From assembly GCF_031877795.1 (NCBI RefSeq), contig NC_133958.1:2542001-2606000 (forward strand): DNA of 64,000 nt, read 5' to 3'. This document shows, in pieces, positions 10,396-20,122 of the stretch. The notes below the pieces were generated by a model that worked only from the letters and a program-made list of their open reading frames with translations, had not been told where the DNA came from and made no database searches. How positions within the stretch are numbered: position 1 is the stretch's first letter; every line of letters begins with the position of its first letter. Both the position numbers and the translations under genes were made by a program. The stretch is from Strix aluco. Taxonomy: Eukaryota > Chordata > Aves > Strigiformes > Strigidae.

Positions 10396-11815
10396 CTGGA
10401 CGGGGGGAGGGGGTCACGGTGGGCACCTCCGGGCAGGGGTGGGGGCCGAGCACCCGCACCCCAGCACCCGCACCCCGTCCCCGTCCCCCGCGTCACCCCA
10501 CGGCCCCCACGTCACGGCCCCCACGTCACCCGCGTCACCGCCACCGCCGGCGGCTTCCGGCCCTGCCGGGGCAGGAAAGGGGGATGGGAGCGGGGGGGGG
10601 GGGGGGGGGGGCGGGGGGGGCAGATACCCAACCGACCCCCCGACTTGCGGGGGGGCTGCACCCCACAGCGCACCCCACGCCCTCACCCCCGCGCGGGCCG
10701 CTGCGGAGCACAACCCCATAGCAGCCATCAGAGAAGCCACCACCATCGCGGGGGGGGGGGGGGGGGCACGGCTCAGCCACCCGTGTGTGTCCCCCCCCCC
10801 ACGCCAGCACCCCTGTCCCGAGCGCGGGGGGCACCCAGGGGCTTCCTGCAGCATTTGGGTGGGGGGGGTCCCCAAATCACGAGGGGGGGGCTCGCACCCA
10901 GCAGCGGGTGCTGCCTGTATTTGGGGGGGGGGGGGGCCCTGCCGGGGGGGGGGGGTGTCACCCCAAAGTGGGTGCTGCGTGCGCACTGAGGTGGCCACCT
11001 CCGTGGGGCCCCCCCCCCAAATTTGTGACACCCCCCTCCCGGGTCAGGGGGCACCCAAGGGGTAGGGGGGTACCCAAAGGGTTATGGGGGGCTTTAGGGG
11101 GTCCCAAGGGGTGGGGGGGGAACTTAAAGGCTTCTAAGGGAGCTCTGGGGGGGGGGGGACCCCAAGGTCTGGCGGGGGGGGGGGTGTTTGGGGATGGGGA
11201 CACCAAAGTGGGGAGGGGACCCCGAGGGGTTATAAGTGGGCTCTAGGGGGTGGGGAGGGACCCCAAAGGGTGTAGGGGAACGCAAAGTTGGGGGGACCCT
11301 GGGGGGGGGGGCAAAGAGTGTGGGGAGACCCCAAAAGTTTACAAGGAGGCTCTGGGGGGGGACCCCAAAGGGTGTAAGGGGCACCCCAAGACCTATGGGG
11401 GAACTGCAAAGCTTATGGGGGCTTTGGGGGGCGGGGGGGGTCCCCAAAGGGGTGGGGGGACCCCAAGGGGTGGGAGGGACCCCAAGGGGTGGGAGGGACC
11501 CCAAAGGGGTGGGGGGGACTCAAAGCTCTGTGGGGGCTCCAGAGAAGCCGTGGGAGACCCTCAGGGGACATGGGGGACCCCAAGAGTTCTGAGGGGCCCC
11601 CAGGGGTGGGGGGGAGGCCCCTCAGGTTTTTGGGGGGATTCTCAAAGCTTGGGGGCGCCCTCCAGGGCCGGGAAGGGGGGGGCGGGGGAGTGCTGAGGGC
11701 TACGGGGGGCCCCCCAGGGGACACCGCGACCCCCCCCCCCCCCCGAGCCATGGGGACCCCCCGGCCACCCCGGGGGTCCCGCCTGCACCCCCCCCCCCCG
11801 CTCCCCTCCCCTTAC
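10396..11815. repeat. G-run rich upstream region with GGGGACCCCAAAGG minisatellite
   Basis: No exon is visible. From about 11040 to 11660 irregular units of GGGGACCCCAAGGGGT type repeat. G runs of 8-15 bases are frequent, so base counts in this stretch are unreliable. It is probably the first intron or upstream flank of PSD4. Confidence 0.75.
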
Positions 11816-11965
11816 CGGCACTGCCGGCGCGCGGCGCGGGGCGGGTCCAACGCTGGCCACGCCCCCTCCGGCCGGGGGCGGGGCAAGGGAGCGAGAACCC
11901 GCCCGTTTGACCACGCCCCCTCCGTGAGGCCACGCTCCCCTCGGCGGGGCGGCCCCTGGTCCGGC
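11815..11965 (-). promoter_or_regulatory. PSD4: Candidate PSD4 CpG-island promoter
   Basis: A CpG-rich patch carries several GC boxes (CCACGCCCCC at about 11858 and 11911, GGGGGCGGGG at about 11874). It lies between two repeat arrays and upstream of the PSD4 first coding exon, with no other gene nearby that would need it. No exon 1 donor could be assigned, so this is inference. Confidence 0.4.
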
Positions 11966-12695
11966 CCCTCCATGGGCCCGATCCTGCCCCACGGGGCCCG
12001 ATTCTGCCCCACAGGGCCCAATCCTGACCCTCTATGGGCCCGATCCTGCCCCACGGGCCCCGATTCTGCCCCCCACCGGGCCCGATTCTGACCCTATACG
12101 GGCCCGATCCTGCCCCACGGGCCCCGATTCTGCCCCACCGGGCCCAATCCTGACTCTCTATAGGCCCGATTCTGCCCCACGGGGCCCGATCTTGCCCTCC
12201 GTGGGCCCGATTCTACCCCACAGGGCCCGATCCTGCCCCACGGAGCCCGATTCTGCTCCACAGGGCCCAATTCTGCCCCACGGGCCCAATCCTGCCTCTC
12301 CATGGGCCCGATCCTGCCCCACGGGGCCCGATTCAGCCCCACGGGGCACGATCCTGCCCCTCCACAGGCCCGATTCTGCCCCCCCGGGCCCGATCCTGCC
12401 CCACGGGGTCCGATTCTGCCCCACGGAGCCAATCCTGACCCTCCATGGGCCCGATCCTGCCCCACGGAGCCCAATTCTGCCCCCCGGAGCCAATCCTGAC
12501 CCTCCATGGGTCCGATTCTGCCCCCCGGGGCCCCATCTTGCCCCCCGGGGCCCGATCCTGCCCCCCCCAGGTTGATCTTCCCCCATGGGGCCTGATCTTG
12601 CCCTGGCCATGGGCCCGATCCTGCCCCCCCATTTGTGCCCCATATAAGCCTGATCCTGCCCCACCATGGCCCCATCCTGCCCCCCCCCCCCCCCG
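11966..12695. repeat. GGGCCCGATCCTGCCCCACGG minisatellite
   Basis: About thirty units of 20-30 bp fill the space between the putative PSD4 promoter and the IL36RN 3' end. The unit is GC-rich and C-rich on the plus strand. No gene is present despite long open frames on both strands. Confidence 0.9.
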
Positions 12696-12735
12696 CCCTC
12701 ATTCACACACCACAAGCTGAGACAAACTCCATCGC

Positions 12736-12741
12736 TTTATT
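12736..12741 (-). terminator. IL36RN: IL36RN polyadenylation signal
   Basis: TTTATT on the plus strand reads AATAAA on the minus strand, 76 bases past the stop codon of the IL-36-like gene. Confidence 0.7.
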
Positions 12742-12816
12742 CCCCCACCCGAGGGACTGACAGTGGGGAGGACATCCCACCCATGGGTGCTCCCCCTGCA
12801 CCCATGGGTGCTGCAG

Positions 12817-15814
12817 TCACTTGCGGTGCAGGTAGAAGGCGGGTGACGGCGGGGGGGGGGGGCCAGGTCCAGCGCCTCCCCCTGCCCGCAGCGGTGCTGA
12901 GGAAGTGCCCGGGGAAGGCGGCCGCCTCGAAGGTGTGTGTGGAGCCACCATAGGTCTTGTAGAAGGTGTAGGGGGTGGCCTCGGCCCCCCGCGAGAACAG
13001 GTCCAGCAGGCCCACCTCCTGTCACGAGGGGGGGACACACCGCTGGGACACCACCCTGGGGCGGCACCGTTCCAGGGAACCCCCATCTCCAGTTGCCACC
13101 ATGTCCAGGAACCCCCACTGCCATGTGACACCACCTCAAGGTGGCACTATCATGGGGTGACACCATCATGGGGAGCCCCCACCTTCAGGTGACACCACCT
13201 CAGGGTGACACTATCATGGGTGACACCATCATGGGGAGCCCCCACCTTCAGGTGACACCACCTCAGGGTGACCCCACACTGGCTTGCTCACCTTGGGTTG
13301 CCTCACTTCTGGGTGACCCACCCCAGGGTGCTTCCCCACCTTGGGTTGACCCGCCGTTGGGTCCCCACCACCCCAGGGTGCTTCCCCACCTTGGGTTGAC
13401 CCACCGTTGGGTCCCCCACCACCCCACGGTGCTCCCCCACCTTGGGTTGACCCACCGTTGGGTCCCCACCACCCCAGGGTGCTTCCCCACCTTGGGTTGA
13501 CCCACCGTTGGGTCCCCACCACCCCAGGGTGCTCTCCCACCTTGAGTTGACCCACTGTTGGGTCCCCACCACCCCAGGGTGCTTCCCACCTTGGGTTGAC
13601 CCACAGTTGGGTCCCCACCACCCCAGGGTGCTCTCCCACCTTGGGTTGACCCACCGTTGGGTCCCCCACCACCCCACGGTGCTCCCCCACCTTGGGTTGA
13701 CCCACCGTTGGGTCCCCACCACCCCAGGGTGCTTCCCCACCTTGGGTTGACCCACCGTTGGGTCCCCACCACCCCAGGGTGCTCTCCCACCTTGGGTTGA
13801 CCCACAGTTGGGTCCCCACCACCCCAGGGTGCTCTCCCACCTTGGGTTGACCCACAGTTGGGTCCCCACCACCCCAGGGTTGCTCTCCCACCTTGGGTTG
13901 ACCCACAGTTGGGTCCCCACCACCCAGGGTGCTTCCCCACCTTGGGTTGACCCACAGTTGGGTCCCCACCACCCCAGGGTGCTCTCCCACCTTGAGTTGA
14001 CCCACAGTTGGGTCCCCACCACCCCAGGGTGCTCCTCCACCTTGGGTTTGACGCACCGTTGGGTCCCCACCACCCCACCGTGCCCCACCTTGGATTGCCC
14101 ACCTTAAGTTGCCCCACCTAGGGTTGCCCCACCGCTGGGTGCTCCACCCCAGGGTGCCCCCCACCCTGAGCCACCCCCACCGTGACACGCCCTGTGCTCA
14201 CCTCCAGCTTCAGCTGGGGCTCAGGGCCGGTGCCACAGGAGAGGGCCTGGGTGCCCCCCCGGATGCCCACGATGAGGGGACAGCGCTGGCGCTCCAGGTG
14301 CAGGTTGGGCACCACGCTGATGGGTTCTGTGAGGAGATGGGTGGTAGGAGCACCCATGGGTGGGGGGGCACCCCTTCCCCAACCAAGGCACCCACCTTCC
14401 TGGGCAGCGTTGACACCCTGCAGGCTGGTAGCCACCAGGTAGCCATTGTGCAGGCAGAGTCCCTTCTGCTCGTGTCCCGCAACAGGTAGTGGTAGGGCTG
14501 GGCCAGCGGCCGCGCCTCCGCCGAGGATATTGTTACGTCCCCGGTGTCTGCCGGGTGACACGGGGACATGGGGACACGGGGACATGGGGACACGGGGATG
14601 GGCTCAGGGGCGTGTGGGGATGTGGGCATCACAGGGACGGGATGAGGGTGGGGGGACACAGGGACGTGGGGATGGGGCACACGGGAGTGATGGGCACATG
14701 GGAATGGGGGACATGGGACAGGGGGACACAGGGACAGGGGACATGGGGATATGAGGACAGGGGACATGGGGAGGGGGCACAGAGGGTGCACAGGTGCATG
14801 GGGACATGGGGACATGGGACAGGGGGACACAGGGACAGGGAACATGGGGATACGGGGACATGGGACATGGGGACACAGGGACAGGGGACATGGGGATATG
14901 AGGACAGGGGACATGGGGAGGGGGCACAGAGGGTGCACAGGTGCATGGGGACATGGGGACATGGGACAGGGGGACACAGGGACAGGGGACATGGGGAGGG
15001 GCACAGAGGGTGCACAGGTGCATGGGGACATGGGGACACGGGGACAGGGGCCAGGGGAGGGGGCACAGAGGGTGTCATGGGGGACATGGGGGCACATGGG
15101 CATCACAGGGACGTGGGGATTGGGGACATGGGGATGAGGGACACGGGTGTGGTGGACGTGGGGCCATGGGGACATGTGGGCACATGGGATTAGGGGACAC
15201 AGGGACATGGGGATGGGGCACATGGGTGTGATGAGCACGTGAGGACATGGGGACAAGAAATGGAGGCACATGGGGACACGAGCAGGGGACATGGGCATCA
15301 CGGGTGCATGGGGACATGGGGACACATGTGGGCGTCACGGGGACATGGGGGTGGGGGACACAGGGACATGAGGACACAGGGACGGGGCACTCAGGGCACG
15401 GAGGGGCAGGGATGGACACGGGGACATGAGGACGGGGACACAGGGGGCAGGTGGGGACACGGGGGACACAAGGGGACAGGGCCCCCGTGCCAGCTGGGCA
15501 CTACCTTTCCCCAGGAACTCGTTAAACAAGGCCACCATGTCGGGGTCGGTGACAGACTCCACCACGTCCCGGTCCCCGCGCTCAGCCCCGCCATGACACC
15601 CAGCGGGTGCCCGCGAGCCTGGGACTGCTCCGGGTGTCCCTGGGGACCTTCAGCCCCCGCTGCACCCCGGGGAGGAGGAGGGGGAGGGGGGGGAGACAAG
15701 GGTGAGGGCGGGGCGCCACGCTGGGTGACTCAAGCCCCGGATATGACGGAAGGGACAACCCCGTCCCCACCCTGTCACCGCTCACCTGAAGGCAGGTCTG
15801 GACACGTGGGACAT
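12817..15814 (-). CDS. IL36RN: IL-1 family cytokine, probably IL-36 receptor antagonist
   Basis: IL-1 family beta-trefoil protein; IL36RN blocks the IL-36 receptor. Exons: 15814-15786, 15659-15505 (both less sure), 14547-14396, 14326-14202, 13018-12817. The beta-trefoil signatures are clear: LCLHNGYLVA, ISVVPNLHLER, PLIVGIRGGTQALSCG, PQLKLE, then TPYTFYKTYGGSTHTFEAAAFPGHFLSTA, which in human family members reads FESAAYPGWFLCT. The position between PSD4 and IL1RN fits IL36RN or IL1F10; residues fit neither perfectly, so the symbol is tentative. An N-terminal part absent from human IL36RN includes DPDMVALFNEFLGK, like a propeptide. The usual W-F-L-C of the last block is H-F-L-S. Base shifts are needed near 14480 (one base short) and in the last exon near 12890 and in the C-run at 12856. 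A TATA-like box lies at 16085. Confidence 0.75.
13330..14085 (-). repeat. 50-bp minisatellite in IL36RN intron
   Basis: About fifteen very similar 50-bp units (TTGGGTCCCCACCACCCCAG...) repeat with exact spacing, for example 13354 and 13404. Sense strand is G-rich. Degenerate units extend the array to about 13140 on the left and 14160 on the right. Confidence 0.95.
14560..15480 (-). repeat. GGGGACATGGGGACAG minisatellite in IL36RN intron
   Basis: Short units near GGGGACATGGGGACA are grouped into a longer unit marked by GGGCACAGAGGGTGCACAGG (near 14775, 14922, 15000 and 15060). Unlike nearly all other intronic arrays here, it is G-rich on the antisense strand. Confidence 0.9.
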
Positions 15815-16084
15815 GGCTGAGCCTGCGCAGGAGAGAGGGTAGCGCGTGGGTGACACGGGTGACGCGGGTGGGGGATCAACCCCCCTCCCAACACACCTGG
15901 TTGCCAATAGGCTCCTGGTTGTCAGTAGGCTCCAGAGTGAACACCCTCAGAATGTTGCCCAAGCGGGACCCAGCTTGTCCCCGTCCTTAGCAATACCTGC
16001 AAATCCGTCAGCTTCCCAAATCCTGTCCCGTGTCCTCTGGGTGGTGTCCCTGGGTTGTGTCCCTCTGCTCTGGGTGACGGTGGC

Positions 16085-16092
16085 TCTTATAG
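16085..16092 (-). promoter_or_regulatory. IL36RN: TATA-like box upstream of IL36RN
   Basis: CTTATAGG on the plus strand reads CCTATAAG on the minus strand, about 275 bases upstream of the proposed first codon. An inverted CCAAT element lies at about 15903. Role inferred from position only. Confidence 0.35.
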
Positions 16093-16239
16093 GGCTGGGT
16101 GGGGCGGGGGGGGCGCAGAGCCCGCCCCGGTAATTGTATGGGAGCGAGCTGGGCTGGGCGGGGGAAGGACGGGTGACGGGGACGCGGAGCGATGGTGAAA
16201 CGCCACCTAGTCCCTGTGTCCCCGCAGCGTCCCCTGTCC

Positions 16240-16735
16240 CGTGGACAGTCCCCGTGATGCCCCCTGTGCCCTGTCCCCAAGGTACTGCTGTGTCCCATGA
16301 GCCCTGTCCCCAGGGTCCCACGTGCCCCATCCTCATGGCCTCGTGAGACCCGTCCCCAAGGTCCCCTGTGTCCCTTCCCCATGGTGTCCACGTGCCCTGT
16401 CCCAAAGGTCCCACGTGCCCTGTCCCCATGGTGCCCACGTGTCCTGTCCCTAAGGTCCCCCCTGTCCTGACCCTGTGGTCCCATGAGCCCTGTCCCCAAG
16501 GTCCCACATGCCCCTGTCCCCAGGGTCCTATGTACCTTGTCCCCATGGTGCCCACGTGCCCTGTCCCTGAGGTCCTACACGCCCTGTCCCTGTGGTGCCC
16601 ACGTACCTTGTCCCCATGGTACCCCACGTGCCCTGTCCCCAAGGTCCCACACGCCCTGTCCCCAAGGTCCCATGTACCTCGTCCCCGTGGTGCCCGTGTG
16701 CCCCATCCCCAGAGTCTGGTGTGCCTCATCCCTGC
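16240..16735. repeat. CCCTGTCCCCAAGGTCCCACG minisatellite
   Basis: Units of 20-25 bp fill the start of the IL36RN-IL1RN intergenic space. The plus strand is C-rich. Long open frames on the plus strand here are repeat artefacts. Confidence 0.9.
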
Positions 16736-16737
16736 CA

Positions 16738-17352
16738 TGGCGTGCAATGCCACCACCACTCAGTGCCACGCCACGTGGTGCCACCACCACTCAGTGCCAC
16801 ACCACGCGGTGCCACGCCACGCAGTGCCACACCACGCAGTGCCACGCCACGCGGTGCCACATCACTCGGTGCCACGCCACGCGGTGCCATGCCACGCAGT
16901 GCCACACCACACGGTGCCACGCCACGCGGTGCCACACCACGCGGTGCCACGCCACACAGTGCCACCACCACTCAGTGCCACGCCATGCGGTGCCACGCCA
17001 TGTGGTGCCACGCCACGTGGTGCCACACCACTCAGTGCCACACCACTCGGTGCCACACCATGCGGTGCCACGCCACACAGTGCCACCACCACTCAGTGCC
17101 ACACCACACGGTGCCACGCCACGCGGTGCCACGCCACACAGTGCCACCACCACTCAGTGCCACACCACGCGGTGCCACGCCACGCGGTGCCATGCCACAC
17201 GGTGCCACCACCACTCAGTGCCACGCCACACAGTGCCACCACCACTCAGTGCCACACCACGCAGTGCCATGCCACACAGTGCCACCACCACTCAGTGCCA
17301 CACCACGCGGTGCCACCACCACTCAGTGCCACGCCACGCAGTGCCAGTTCTG
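16738..17352. repeat. GTGCCACGCCACGCG minisatellite
   Basis: About forty units of 15-17 bp (GGTGCCACGCCACGC, with CCACCACCACTCAGTGCC variants) lie just downstream of IL1RN. The two variants alternate in blocks, which points to higher-order duplication. Confidence 0.95.
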
Positions 17353-17600
17353 CCACCACCACCAAATCCGGGAAGGGGCCGAGCCCGGGAGTTGCCCGAT
17401 TATGGGGCAGCCCCGCCGGCTGCGTCACCCCCCCCTTGGGGACGCCCCATCCCCGTCCCTAACGACTTGGTGGCGCAACACCGGCCATCCCGGCGGGGTG
17501 ACGCAGGCGCTGGGGGCCAACCGCTGTCACCCTGCCCTGTCCCCCCCCGCCCCGTCCTCGCCACCACCCACGTCACGGGGACCACGGTGTCCTGAGCATC

Positions 17601-17606
17601 TTTATT
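17601..17606 (-). terminator. IL1RN: IL1RN polyadenylation signal
   Basis: TTTATT reads AATAAA on the minus strand, about 150 bases beyond the IL1RN stop codon. Confidence 0.75.
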
Positions 17607-17753
17607 CCCAGGGGATGTCACCGTCCCCGGGGGGGGGGATGTTACTGTCCCCAGGGGGATGTCACTGTGCCCCGGGGAGGATGTCGCCATCCCTGCGGTG
17701 AGGATGTCACTGATCCTGGTGGGGGATGTCACCGTCCCTGGGGACGAGGGGGT

Positions 17754-19414
17754 TCAGCAGAGCTGGAAGTAGAAGTCGAGGAGGTGGGTGGCATCGGGGC
17801 GCCGGGAGAGCCCCAGGGGCTGGTGGCCGCGGGCCGAGGTGCAGAGGAACCAGCCGGGGTTGGCGGCCGACTCGAAGCGCCACAGCCCGTCCTTGTAGGA
17901 GCGGAAGAAGGTGAAGGCGGCCGAGGCCTCTCCGGCGCGGGGCAGCTCCCTGATGTCGGCCACCTGCCACGGCCACCGGCGCCGTAATGTCACCCGCAGT
18001 CGGGGTGACCGCGACGCTGGGCCCCGTCCCTGCGATGCCCCAGCCCTGGGATTCCTCTGTCCCCACCCCTGCGGTGTCCCTGTCCCCAGGTGTCCCCTCC
18101 CCATGGTGTCCTGTCGCTGCCCTGGGATCCCCATGTGCCCTGTCCCCGCAGTGTCCCCAACCTTGTGGCATTCCCGTCCCCATGGTGTCCCCAGCCCCAT
18201 GACAGCCCCATGTGACCCCTCCCCATGGTGTCCCCATCCTCATGGTGTCCGTGTCCCCATGATGTCCCTGTGACATCCCCGTGCCCATGGTGTCTCCATC
18301 CCCGTGGTGTCCCCATCCCCGTGGCATCCCTGTCCCCACAGTGTCCCCATCCCTGTGACATCCCCATCCCTGTGGTGTCCCCATCCCCATGGCATCCCTG
18401 TCCCCACAGTGTCCCCATCCCTGCGGCATCCCCGTCCCCATGGTGTCCCCATCCCTTTGGTGTCCCCATCCCCATGGTGTCCCCATCCCTCTGGTGTCCC
18501 CATCCCCGTGGTGTCCCCATCCCCATGGTGTCCCCAACCCTGTGGTGTCCCCATCCCTGTGGCATCCCTGTCCCCACAGTGTCCCCATCCCTGTGGCATC
18601 CCCATCCCCGTGGTGTCCCCATCCCCATGGTGTCCCCATCCCTGTGGCATCCCTGTCCCCACAATGTCCCCATCCTTGTGACCTCCCCGTGGTGTCCCCA
18701 TCTCCATGGTGTCCCCATCCCCATGGTGTCCCCATCCCTGTGGCATCCCTGTCCCCACAGTGTCCCCATCCCTGTGACCTCCCCATGGTGTCCCCATCCC
18801 CATGGTGTCCCCATCCCTGTGGCACCCTTGTCCCCGCAGTGTCCCCATCCCTGCGGCACCCCCATCCCTTCGGTGTCCCCGCAGCGTCCCCGTGCCCGCG
18901 GTGTCCCCTGACCTGCAGCTGCAGGGTGGGCTGGCTAGCGGGGGGCTGGCCAGGCAGCGGGTGCCATTCTGGATGCCCAGGATGACGGGCAGCCGGCTGG
19001 GCTCGAAGGCGCGGTTGGGCACCCAAAACACCTTCTCTGGGGACACACACACACCCCCGGGGGCATCAGGGTGTGTCTGCCGTGTCCCCTCCCACGTCCC
19101 CATATCCCCATTTTACCTTCGAGGGCGGCGTTGGCCCCTTGCAGGTGCCCGGCCACCAGCTGGTCATTGCGCAGGTAAAGTGACTTCTGGTTGACATCCC
19201 AGATCCTGGCAGGGACAGCGGTGACAGCGGTGCCCACCCCACCACCCTGACCCCCCACCCCTCCTCGAGGTGTCACCCATGGGTGCTCCCCCCACCCTAC
19301 TTACCGATACTGGAAGACTTTGGTCTGAAGGGTGGGCGTGTGGCAGAGGGTGAAGCCTTCGGCCTCTGTGCAGAGGAAGAGGAGGGCGAGGGTGAGCACG
19401 GGCTGGCATGCCAT
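17754..19414 (-). CDS. IL1RN: IL-1 receptor antagonist (secreted form)
   Basis: IL1RN binds the type I IL-1 receptor without signalling and limits IL-1 action. Exons: 19414-19305, 19205-19117, 19036-18913, 17963-17754, about 177 residues in all, the same as human. The first exon encodes a signal peptide ([20 protein letters not shown]), so the product is secreted. Exon 2 reads [23 protein letters not shown], nearly the human sequence. Exon 3 has [14 protein letters not shown], and exon 4 has [36 protein letters not shown] and ends FYFQLC. Phases close across all joins except in exon 3, where the C run at about 18930 is one base short or two long. A TATA box lies 37 bases upstream of the ATG. 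The gene is head-to-head with TMED4. Confidence 0.95.
18040..18900 (-). repeat. CCATGGTGTCCCCATCC minisatellite in IL1RN intron 3
   Basis: About 45 units of 17-18 bp fill the last IL1RN intron. The sense strand is G-rich (GGGGATGGGGACACCA). Confidence 0.95.
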
Positions 19415-19447
19415 GGCGCCCCGATCCCCGCCGCCTGCGCCCCCCCT

Positions 19448-19475
19448 CGCCTTTATAACCCCTCCCGAAATTTCC
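19448..19475 (-). promoter_or_regulatory. IL1RN: IL1RN core promoter: TATA box and kappaB-like site
   Basis: GGTTATAAAG on the minus strand (19451-19460) is a good TATA box just upstream of the IL1RN ATG. Next to it GGAAATTTCG resembles a kappaB site with one mismatch. NF-kappaB control is known for mammalian IL1RN; here it is only suggested by the motif. Confidence 0.6.
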
Positions 19476-19817
19476 AGCCTGCGGAGGCGGGGGGCTGCCG
19501 GTGGCGCAATCTTCCCCGCGGTTCCGCTTCCCCTCCCATCTCGCCGGGCCTTTCCCCGAAGGGACCCCGAGCACCCGCTCACCCATGGGACCCCCCACCC
19601 CTGCCAAGCCCCGGGGCAGCGGCTAGGAGAAAGGAAGGAAGGAAGGAAGGAGGTTGGAGGTGGTGTTGCCACACAGCTGGCAACGCTGCTGGAGGGGTGT
19701 GAAGGGTTGGCTCCGCCCCGCCGGAGGGTTCGGCACGGCTGGGGGTGGCAACCGAGGCTGATCGTCCCAGGGGGAAACACAGGGACACGCCTGGGTGTCA
19801 CCGGGCCCTTCAGAAGT

Positions 19818-19888
19818 GGCCCGAGCGCGGCTCGAACTCTCAACCTCAGAGCTGGGGGGGCGGCGCCCTCCTCGCTGCGCCACCGGGC
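19818..19888 (-). pseudogene. tRNA-like sequence, probably degenerate
   Basis: Read on the minus strand the 71 bases start GCCCGGTGGCGCAGCGAGG (good A box) and hold GAGTTCGAGCC (near B box). The 5' GCCCGG can pair with the 3' TCGGGC as an acceptor stem, and GCGC/GCGC forms a D stem. The anticodon and T stems pair poorly and a C7 run replaces part of the anticodon arm, so an intact tRNA cannot be called. It aligns best, by eye, with the layout of elongator tRNA-Met. Confidence 0.4.
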
Positions 19889-19892
19889 GGAG

Positions 19893-20105
19893 CGCGCTGC
19901 GCATGCGTGTGTCGCCGTGGCAACAACGCATGCGCAGTGAAACGCCGCGGGCGGAGCCCAGCGGGCACCCGTAGGTGCGGCGTGGGGCCCAGTGAGTGGC
20001 CGGCGGCGGGAGGCGCATGCGCAGTGCGTACGAGCGGGGAGCGGCGCATGCGCGGTGCGTGACGGGAGCGGGCGGTGCATGCGCGGTGCATGACGGGAGC
20101 GCCGG
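19893..20105 (+). promoter_or_regulatory. TMED4: TMED4 promoter with five NRF1-type sites
   Basis: GCGCATGCGC-type motifs occur at about 19899, 19926, 20013, 20044 and 20076, each followed by a purine-rich tail such as AGTG or GGTG. The last two lie in a 32-bp tandem duplication that also repeats GACGGGAGCG. The cluster ends about 20 bases before the TMED4 ATG. NRF1 sites typify CpG-island housekeeping promoters. Confidence 0.7.
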
Positions 20106-20122
20106 GCGGGGGGGCGCGGGCC

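Noticed and set aside
9453-10721. 422-codon open frame rich in Glu, Gly, Arg and Lys
   Set aside because: It is a translation of the polypurine tract; no splice signals, start context or family similarity.
13229-14188. Regular 50-bp repeats resembling a CRISPR array
   Set aside because: The whole 50-bp unit repeats with no unique spacers, it lies in an intron of an animal gene, and there are no cas genes.
16368-17595. Long His/Pro/Cys-rich open frames in all plus frames
   Set aside because: They are minisatellite translations; a 15-17 bp unit without stops is open in every frame.
19818-19888. Functional tRNA gene
   Set aside because: The anticodon and T stems have several mismatches and no normal anticodon loop can be drawn; kept only as tRNA-like.
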